From Oceanococcus sp041624435 (lineage in GTDB: Bacteria > Pseudomonadota > Gammaproteobacteria > Nevskiales > Oceanococcaceae), in NCBI GenBank assembly GCA_041624435.1, contig JBFJVB010000154.1:1-8138 (forward strand): DNA of 8,138 nucleotides. The letters are read 5' to 3'. A program made the translations under genes and the position numbers. The first letter of the stretch is position 1. Each line of letters begins with the position of its first letter. The notes below the pieces were generated by a model that saw only the letters and a program-made list of their open reading frames with translations, had not been told where the DNA came from and made no database searches. This document shows, piece by piece, positions 1 through 5,143 of the stretch.

Positions 1-1
1 C

Positions 2-889
2 CTGATCCCCCTGTGGGAACTGGCCGGCCTGCAGGAAGGCGGCGGCGAAGTGCTGTCCGAGCGTTATGCGGAATTGCTGATCCAGTCCGCCGGCGAAAAG
101 GAAAAACCGGAACCGGAATCCGTCATCGAACCGGCGGTGGAAGAGCCCGAGGCCGAGCCCGAGGTCGAACCGGAAGCAGAGCCTGAACCGGTTCCGGAGA
201 CCCCGGAACCGGTGGCCAAGCCGGAACCCGAACCCCAGCCGGTCAAGCCGGTGGATGCACGCCAGCAGGCCCGCGAAAAAGTGCAGAAGAACTTCGCCAG
301 CGCGTTCAACAGCCTGGACTCGCTGCGCGAGCAAGCGCCTCTGATTACCGCCTCCGGCCGCCAGCTGGCGCAGGCCAGCAGTGCCAGTGAGGCGACGGAA
401 GTGGCCTCCAGCAATATTCTGACTTCCAATCTCACCCGCGGCAGCGGCGGCGTGAGCGGCGTCCCAAGCCGCAGCACCAGCACCAGCACCGGACTGAAAG
501 GACGCCAGACCACCAGGGTGGATACGGTCATCGAAGCCAGTGGCGGCGGCTTTGGCAGTGATACGGACAAATCCGGCTTTGGCGGCGACAGCCGCCTGCA
601 GGGCCGCTCGCTCGAGGAAATCCAGATCGTGATGGATCGGAACAAGAGCGGTCTGTACTCGCTCTACAACCGCGCCTTGCGACGTGATGCCACGTTGCAG
701 GGCAAGGTTGTGCTGCAGATCACCATCGCCCCGTCGGGCCAGGTCACCCTGTGCGAGATCGTCTCCAGCGAGCTGCGCAATCCGGCCCTGGAAGAGCGCA
801 TTGTGCGGCGCGTGAAGCTGATTGATTTCGGTTCCAAGAATGTCGCCGAAATGACCATCAAATACCCGATTCATTTCATCCCGAGCTGA
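2..889 (+). CDS. AgmX/PglI C-terminal domain protein (TonB-like), 5'-partial
   Basis: The frame is open from base 2 to the TGA at 889, giving 295 visible residues, so the true start probably lies outside the window; a GTG at 50 is possible but has no clear ribosome site. After a short segment (SERYAELLIQ) comes a Glu/Pro-rich stretch at visible residues 37-84, the kind of rigid acidic linker TonB-like proteins use to span the periplasm. A Ser/Gly/Thr-rich low-complexity middle follows, then a C-terminal domain at about 205-295 with the family pattern of an Arg-Ser-x-Glu-x-Ile helix, a Tyr-x-x-x-Leu segment, GKVVLQITIAPSGQV and a final YPIHFIPS strand. Known for the family: these proteins usually carry an N-terminal membrane helix and lie near ExbB/ExbD proton-channel genes; both would be outside this window. 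Inference: an energy transducer or envelope scaffold. The tie to gliding motility comes only from the Myxococcus founder and should not be assumed. Confidence 0.8.
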   Translation: MIPLWELAGLQEGGGEVLSERYAELLIQSAGEKEKPEPESVIEPAVEEPEAEPEVEPEAEPEPVPETPEPVAKPEPEPQPVKPVDARQQAREKVQKNFASAFNSLDSLREQAPLITASGRQLAQASSASEATEVASSNILTSNLTRGSGGVSGVPSRSTSTSTGLKGRQTTRVDTVIEASGGGFGSDTDKSGFGGDSRLQGRSLEEIQIVMDRNKSGLYSLYNRALRRDATLQGKVVLQITIAPSGQVTLCEIVSSELRNPALEERIVRRVKLIDFGSKNVAEMTIKYPIHFIPS

Positions 890-909
890 ATCGGGACAGC
901 GATCAAGCC

Positions 910-935
910 GCCCCCGCGGGCATCGCAACGGGGGC
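910..935. terminator. Hairpin between convergent genes, possible bidirectional terminator
   Basis: GCCCCCG (910-916) pairs perfectly with CGGGGGC (929-935) across a 12-nt loop. It lies 21 bp after the stop of the AgmX-type gene and beyond the end of the convergent cyclase gene, where a shared terminator would be expected. Neither side has a T-tract, so a role as an intrinsic terminator is uncertain; it could instead act as an RNA 3'-end stabiliser. Confidence 0.4.
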
Positions 936-997
936 TACTGGCTTAGCCGGACAACGCCGATCCAAGGGGTACCGGACGCGCCCACGGCGCCCTGCCC

Positions 998-2029
998 CTA
1001 GAATTCCACCCGATCACGCCCATTCGATTTGGCCCGATACAGGGCTTCATCGGCCAGCAGCATCAGACGGCTGACCTTGAACTGGGCGAAAGCTTCGGGC
1101 GAGTCCGCGCAGGCCAGACCGGCGGACATGGTCAACACCCCCAGCGGCGAATCCGGATTGGGAATTTTCGCCGACTTGATGGCTTCACGCAGTTCATCCA
1201 CCCGGGCAACCGCCATCTTCAGGGACACCTCGGGCAGGGCCAGAGCAAATTCCTCGCCGCCGTAGCGCCCGATGGAATCCATGTCACGGCGGAAATGCTG
1301 CTCGATTATCCGCGCGACCTTGCGCAGCACTTCATCGCCGACGGCATGACCGAAACGGTCATTGATCAGCTTGAAATAGTCGATATCCAGCATCGCGACC
1401 GTCAGTACGCCATTGCCCCGATAGGCTCGCCGCCAGTCCGCGTGCACGCGCACATCAAAAGCGCGCCGGTTCAGCAGGCCGGTCAGACCATCGCGAACCG
1501 CCAGGGTGCGCAAACTCAATGCATCTTCAATCAGACCGGCGCATTCCCCGAGCAGGCGGCGCTGGCCAATCGTCAACTTGCGCGGGAGGTAATCATAAAT
1601 ACACAGCGTGCCGACGGTCTCACCACTGGGACTGCGCACCGGAATGCCGGCATAGAACCGCACCCCGCTCGGCCCCTGAACCGCGGGATGATCACGCCAC
1701 TCGGTAGCCAGCGCATCCTCCAGAAACAAGGGCTGTTCGGTTGCGGTGACCTGGGCGCAAATCGAGCTGTCTCTGGGCACCGCGTTCAGTCCGGCACCAA
1801 AACTGGCGATATAGATCTGCTGCTTGCCGTAAAGCACCGAAAAGGCGGCGTGATTGGAACCCAGTGCCGTGGCGGCAATCTGTACCACGCGGTCCAGACT
1901 GGGTTCACGGATGCCCGCGCGCAGGTTCAGCGCATCAATGACATCGCGGCGAATATTCTCGTTGACCGTGCCGGTCTTGGCTTGATTCACTAGGCTTTCA
2001 ACCGTGTCAGGCCTGTCCCGGCGTCTCAC
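998..2029 (-). CDS. GAF-GGDEF diguanylate cyclase
   Basis: 343 residues that should make cyclic di-GMP from two GTP in the cytoplasm. Residues about 42-175 form a GAF sensor domain with the signature FYAGIPVRSPSGETVGTLCI (125-144). Residues about 178-343 form a GGDEF domain. The catalytic site is intact: GGEEF at 257-261, metal-binding Asp215 in LDIDYFK, Asn223 in LINDRFGH and Asp232. An RxxD inhibitory site (RDMD, 248-251) lies five residues before GGEEF, so product feedback inhibition is expected. There is no EAL or HD-GYP domain and no membrane helix. The GTG at 2029 lies inside the end of the upstream membrane gene and has a weak GGCGAG before it. A second GTG at 1990 (residue 14) would remove the overlap and is also possible. 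The ligand of the GAF domain cannot be read from the sequence; Cys91, Cys143 and Cys163 are present in it. Confidence 0.93.
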   Translation of the reverse strand: MRRRDRPDTVESLVNQAKTGTVNENIRRDVIDALNLRAGIREPSLDRVVQIAATALGSNHAAFSVLYGKQQIYIASFGAGLNAVPRDSSICAQVTATEQPLFLEDALATEWRDHPAVQGPSGVRFYAGIPVRSPSGETVGTLCIYDYLPRKLTIGQRRLLGECAGLIEDALSLRTLAVRDGLTGLLNRRAFDVRVHADWRRAYRGNGVLTVAMLDIDYFKLINDRFGHAVGDEVLRKVARIIEQHFRRDMDSIGRYGGEEFALALPEVSLKMAVARVDELREAIKSAKIPNPDSPLGVLTMSAGLACADSPEAFAQFKVSRLMLLADEALYRAKSNGRDRVEF

Positions 2030-2417
2030 GCTCGCCGTTCAACCACCGCCAGCTGTCCAGCACATCAAACAGCAGCGAGATGCCGTTGATGATGAAAACG
2101 GTCAGGCAGTAGGCCCGCTCGGTGTCGGTCAAGGGCGCGGCATCCTGCAACCACAGGTGCTGAAACAGGAAGATTTCCAGCGGAATCCAGGCGAACAGAT
2201 GGGGAAGGGACAGGGCTCGATTCATCCCCCCGTAATAGACCGCCAGGGGCACATTGGTGAGCATCACGAACACCGCGGCAATCGCCGTGGCCTGACCACC
2301 GGGAATGTCGAGCAACACAAAACTACAGGCATTGACCAGCGTCAACAGTCCCACCCAGACCTGTACCCACAGGGGCAATGCCCGAAAGGAGTGGGCGATC
2401 TGACTCAACTTGCTCAT
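2007..2417 (-). CDS. Small four-helix membrane protein, uncharacterised
   Basis: 136 residues from an ATG at 2417, with AGG five bases upstream. The frame continues to a TTG at 2450, but the ATG gives a more natural short charged N-terminus followed by a helix. Four hydrophobic segments are visible at about residues 18-37, 43-62, 71-90 and 101-121. Distinctive features are SLPHLFAWIPL before helix 3, and NGISLLFDVLDSWRWL at the end of helix 4. It resembles a widespread family of hypothetical proteins known to me only as such; I assign no function. Its 3' end overlaps the 5' end of the diguanylate cyclase by 23 bp if the cyclase starts at 2029, so the two are very probably co-transcribed and perhaps translationally coupled. 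Confidence 0.75.
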   Translation of the reverse strand: MSKLSQIAHSFRALPLWVQVWVGLLTLVNACSFVLLDIPGGQATAIAAVFVMLTNVPLAVYYGGMNRALSLPHLFAWIPLEIFLFQHLWLQDAAPLTDTERAYCLTVFIINGISLLFDVLDSWRWLNGERETPGQA

Positions 2418-2538
2418 GCTTGCCTGTTTCTTCTGCGAACCAAAGGCCAAGACTAGCAGCCCAGCCCGCAGAACGCTGCCCCTTTCTCACCGCGCGTGCG
2501 AATCCAGCCACGATACACGCCGGTCGCGCGCGCAGCCT

Positions 2539-2572
2539 GGGGATCGCCCGGCCTGTACCGGCATAGATCCCC
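2539..2572. repeat. Nested inverted repeat in the divergent spacer
   Basis: GGGGATC (2539-2545) is the exact reverse complement of GATCCCC (2566-2572). Inside the loop, CCGG (2548-2551) pairs with CCGG (2558-2561) around CCTGTA. The 34-bp unit sits near the middle of the 224-bp spacer between two divergently transcribed membrane-protein genes, where an operator would be expected. No T-tract follows, so a terminator is unlikely. Apart from this, the spacer shows only a poor -10-like TATAGC at 2606-2611 without a matching -35. Confidence 0.4.
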
Positions 2573-2641
2573 TGCATCCGGACGAATCCCACTGCCTGGC
2601 TCGGGTATAGCCTGAGCTTTCACCAGCTTGGCCAGCCTTGC

Positions 2642-3019
2642 ATGAACCCCGCCTGCAAAACCATATATTACTTCGCCTGGTACCCGCTGGGCGCCGGCCT
2701 GACGATGCTGCTGGTTCCGCAATGGCCTTTGCAGCTGCTCGGATTCCCGCTCGAAGGGCTGGACTGGATTCGCATGCTGGGCGTGGTCACGATCATGGTG
2801 GCCTATTACTACTTTCGCCTCAGTCAGGACGGGGTGCTGAGCTTTTGCCGCTACAGCACCCAGATGCGTCTGCTTATTCCGCTGGTCTTTTCCGCCATGG
2901 TTCTGGGCTTCGATCTGCCGCCGGTGTATGTCGCCCTGACCTTCGGGGATGTTCTGGGTGGCCTGTGGACCTGGCAGGCGCTGCGCAGCCAGGGCATCGC
3001 CGTATTCAGCCGTGCCTGA
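2642..3019 (+). CDS. Small four-helix membrane protein preceding the reductase
   Basis: 125 residues with hydrophobic segments at about 9-27, 40-58, 74-91 and 93-113, so an inner-membrane protein. Recognisable features are the WIRMLGVVTIMVAYYYFRLS segment (42-61) and FGDVLGGLWTWQALRS near the C-terminus (101-116). Similar short hypothetical membrane proteins occur in many bacteria, but I know no established function. The ATG at 2642 has only a weak upstream ribosome site; it is chosen because the first helix begins soon after it and the upstream spacer is non-coding in character. Its last 8 bp overlap the proposed GTG start of the reductase gene, which indicates one transcript. It could be a partner or stability subunit of that enzyme, but this rests on gene order alone. 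Confidence 0.75.
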   Translation: MNPACKTIYYFAWYPLGAGLTMLLVPQWPLQLLGFPLEGLDWIRMLGVVTIMVAYYYFRLSQDGVLSFCRYSTQMRLLIPLVFSAMVLGFDLPPVYVALTFGDVLGGLWTWQALRSQGIAVFSRA

Positions 3020-3773
3020 ACTTGACGCCCTGTATCGGGGGGTGCTGATCGGGCTGTCGGCCCTGGCGGCAATCACCTTTGTTGCCGGTCTGTGGATCAC
3101 CAACCCGTACGGCCGTCACCTGCCGGCCACCGCACGCTTCACCATGCCGGCCTTGCCCGCATGGCTGATCTTCGAATTTCCTCAGGTCTGGGCCTTCACC
3201 GCAACGTTCTGGCTGAGTGTCCAAACGCCTTCGGTGACCGCGGTACTCCTGTACGGCCTGTGGCAGAGCCATTACATCTACCGCGCCCTGATCTATCCCT
3301 TTCGCACCCGCCATCAGGGCAAACGCTTCCCGATCAGCGGCGTGGTTTTCGGGTTTGCGTTCAACGCCCTGAACGGCTTTGCCAATGGTTACGCGATCGC
3401 CCATGCACCTCACCTGAGCGCAGACTGGCTGGTCGATCCGCGCTTTGCCGCCGGCCTGCTGCTGGCGCTGAGCGGCTGGGCCATCAATTTTCAGGCCGAC
3501 TCGCACCTGATCGCGCTGCGCGGCGACGGCAGCTGCGGTTACAAGATTCCCCACAAGGGGCTGTTTCGCTGGGTTTCCAGCGCCAACTATCTGGGCGAAA
3601 TCCTGCTCTGGTGCGGCTGGGCACTGATGAGTTTTACCCTGGCCGGTCTGGTCTTTGCGTTATTCACGATCGCCAACCTGCTGCCCCGCGCCCTGGCCCA
3701 TCACCGCTGGTATCTCGCCCAGTTCCCGAATTACCCGGATAAGCGCAAGGCACTGCTGCCCGGCTTGCTGTGA
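3012..3773 (+). CDS. Steroid 5-alpha-reductase-family membrane enzyme (SRD5A-like)
   Basis: 253 residues from a GTG at 3012; a longer frame from ATG 2949 would run 71 bp into the preceding gene and adds a non-membrane Arg-rich stretch. The length matches human SRD5A1/2 (about 255-259). The protein is hydrophobic throughout and the C-terminal half matches the 3-oxo-5-alpha-steroid 4-dehydrogenase domain. Positions that bind NADPH in this family are kept: Arg91, Asn159, Asp163, Arg170, Tyr177 (GYKIP), Asn192, Glu196 and His230/His231 in HHRWYL. The substrate-side Glu55 (FEFP) and Tyr88 (SHYIYR) are present. The Gln that normally precedes this Glu is Phe54 here. Role by family: NADPH-dependent reduction of a C=C bond conjugated to a ketone or similar group in a membrane lipid or steroid. 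The actual substrate is unknown; enoyl-type lipid reduction, as in the related TECR proteins, is an alternative. Confidence 0.88.
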   Translation: MPELDALYRGVLIGLSALAAITFVAGLWITNPYGRHLPATARFTMPALPAWLIFEFPQVWAFTATFWLSVQTPSVTAVLLYGLWQSHYIYRALIYPFRTRHQGKRFPISGVVFGFAFNALNGFANGYAIAHAPHLSADWLVDPRFAAGLLLALSGWAINFQADSHLIALRGDGSCGYKIPHKGLFRWVSSANYLGEILLWCGWALMSFTLAGLVFALFTIANLLPRALAHHRWYLAQFPNYPDKRKALLPGLL

Positions 3774-3786
3774 AGTTGGTGCAGGC

Positions 3787-3815
3787 AAAAAAAAGGCCGG
3801 ACAGAGTCCGGCCTT
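3787..3815 (-). terminator. Rho-independent terminator of fadBA
   Basis: AAGGCCGGAC (3793-3802) and GTCCGGCCTT (3806-3815) form a perfect 10-bp stem with a 3-nt loop. Read on the minus strand, the stem is followed by eight T residues (A-tract at 3787-3794), a textbook intrinsic terminator 25 bp after the fadA stop. On the plus strand only two T residues follow, so it would stop the convergent reductase transcript less efficiently. Confidence 0.93.
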
Positions 3816-3840
3816 GCGCAATCCTGGTCCAGAACTCGGA

Positions 3841-5004
3841 CTAGTTGACCCGCTCCAGCACGGTCGCCACACCCTGCCCCATGCCGATGCACATGGTGGC
3901 CAGACCGAATTGCACGTCCTGCTCATTCATGATGTGCGCCAGGGCCCCGGTAATGCGGGACCCGGAACAGCCCAGGGGGTGCCCCAGGGCAATGGCGCCG
4001 CCCTTGAGGTTGACCTTGTCCTGCTGGTCGAGCAGCTTGAGTTCCTTCATCACCGCCAGGGACTGGGCGGCAAACGCCTCGTTCAGTTCAATGGCACCGA
4101 TGTCCGACAGCGACAGGCCGGCGCGTTTGAGAGCTTTCTGTGAAGCCGGAACCGGCCCCCGGCCCATGACCGAGGGATCACAACCCGCGCTGGCCATCGC
4201 CCGAATCCGCGCCATGGGCTTGAGTCCGAGTTCGGCGGCCTTTTCACCCGACATGATCAACACCGCCGAGGCCCCGTCGGACAAGGCCGAGCTGTTTCCG
4301 GCGGTCACCGTGCCGCTGGCCGGATTGAACACCGGCCGCAGCGCAGCCAGGCCTTCCAGACTGGCGTCGGCACGCACGACTTCATCAAATTCGATCAGCT
4401 GCGCCGAGCCATCTTCCGCATGCCCGGCCACCTTGATCATTTCATTGCTGAACTCCCCACCGGTATTGGCCCGATAGGCTTTCTGGTGAGACTTGAGCGC
4501 GAATTCATCCTGCGCCTCCCGGCTGATGCCATTCATCGTGCCGAGCAATTCGGCCGTCAGTCCCATCATCCCTGACGCCTTGGCGACATACCGCGACAGC
4601 TCCGGATTGGGATCGACGCCGTGGTTCATCGGCACATGCCCCATGTGCTCCACCCCACCGCAGATGAATACATCGCCGAGTCCGGCATGGATCGCACCGG
4701 CCGCGGTATGAATCGCAGTCATCGACGAACCACACAGGCGGTTCACGGTCTGGGCCGATACCTCATGCGGCAGGCCGGCCAGCAAAGCGGCCATGCGCGC
4801 CACATTGAAACCCTGTTCCAGGGTTTGCTGCACGCAACCCCAGATGACGTCCTCGATCTCCTTGGGCGAAACACCCGGATTGCGTGTCAGCAGCGCCTTG
4901 ATTACTTCGGCCGACAGATTCTCGGCCCGTACATGGCGAAACACGCCCGCCTTGGAACGGCCCATCGGGGTCCGTACCGCATCAATAATTACCACTTCTG
5001 TCAT
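3841..5004 (-). CDS. fadA: 3-ketoacyl-CoA thiolase, beta-oxidation complex beta subunit
   Basis: 387 residues, the same length as E. coli FadA. It catalyses the last step of beta-oxidation: cleavage of 3-ketoacyl-CoA by CoA to acetyl-CoA and a shortened acyl-CoA, in a cytosolic complex with FadB. All thiolase landmarks are present: nucleophile Cys91 in NRLCGSSM, NEAF at 308-311, His342 in GGAIALGHPLG, and the second catalytic Cys372 in MCIGMGQG. The N-terminus VVIIDAVRTPMG is typical. The ATG at 5004 has GGAG seven bases upstream (5012-5015). It is the second gene of the operon, 139 bp after fadB, and is followed by a strong terminator. Confidence 0.97.
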   Translation of the reverse strand: MTEVVIIDAVRTPMGRSKAGVFRHVRAENLSAEVIKALLTRNPGVSPKEIEDVIWGCVQQTLEQGFNVARMAALLAGLPHEVSAQTVNRLCGSSMTAIHTAAGAIHAGLGDVFICGGVEHMGHVPMNHGVDPNPELSRYVAKASGMMGLTAELLGTMNGISREAQDEFALKSHQKAYRANTGGEFSNEMIKVAGHAEDGSAQLIEFDEVVRADASLEGLAALRPVFNPASGTVTAGNSSALSDGASAVLIMSGEKAAELGLKPMARIRAMASAGCDPSVMGRGPVPASQKALKRAGLSLSDIGAIELNEAFAAQSLAVMKELKLLDQQDKVNLKGGAIALGHPLGCSGSRITGALAHIMNEQDVQFGLATMCIGMGQGVATVLERVN

Positions 5005-5035
5005 GGTCTTGCTCCAAATTTATTGCGTCGCAACC

Positions 5036-5050
5036 GCTCCGGATCGGAGC
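5036..5050. repeat. Short hairpin flanked by direct repeats in the fadB-fadA gap
   Basis: GCTCCG (5036-5041) pairs with CGGAGC (5045-5050) around GAT. GCAACCGC occurs on both sides, at 5030-5037 and 5049-5056, with a partial third copy, GCAACC, at 5055-5060. It lies about 30 bp ahead of the fadA start on the transcript. No T-run follows, so it is not a terminator; it might affect processing or fadA translation, or be chance. Confidence 0.35.
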
Positions 5051-5143
5051 AACCGCAACCATTGATTCCGTCGACTCGCCGGGCGGATGCAGGGGAAACC
5101 GGAGCCCTCCTGACTGATCCGCTTCGGCCAAACGAACCGGCAA

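Noticed and set aside
64..645. 193-codon minus-strand frame with Ser-Gly repeats
   Set aside because: Mirror image of the Glu/Pro-rich linker of the AgmX-type gene; no independent start signal or domain.
1295..1993. 232-codon plus-strand frame opposite the cyclase
   Set aside because: Antisense to clear GAF and GGDEF motifs and has no family signature.
2606..2611. TATAGC as a -10 element for the small membrane protein gene
   Set aside because: No acceptable -35 hexamer at the right distance and no extended -10; too weak to list as a promoter.
2453..3103. 216-codon minus-strand frame across the spacer and small membrane gene
   Set aside because: Low-hydrophobicity, Gln/Arg-rich translation; the plus-strand frames in the same place give coherent membrane helices and a known enzyme.
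3092..3742. 216-codon plus-strand frame within the reductase gene
   Set aside because: Out-of-frame reading of the SRD5A-like gene; Arg/Pro-rich translation without domains.
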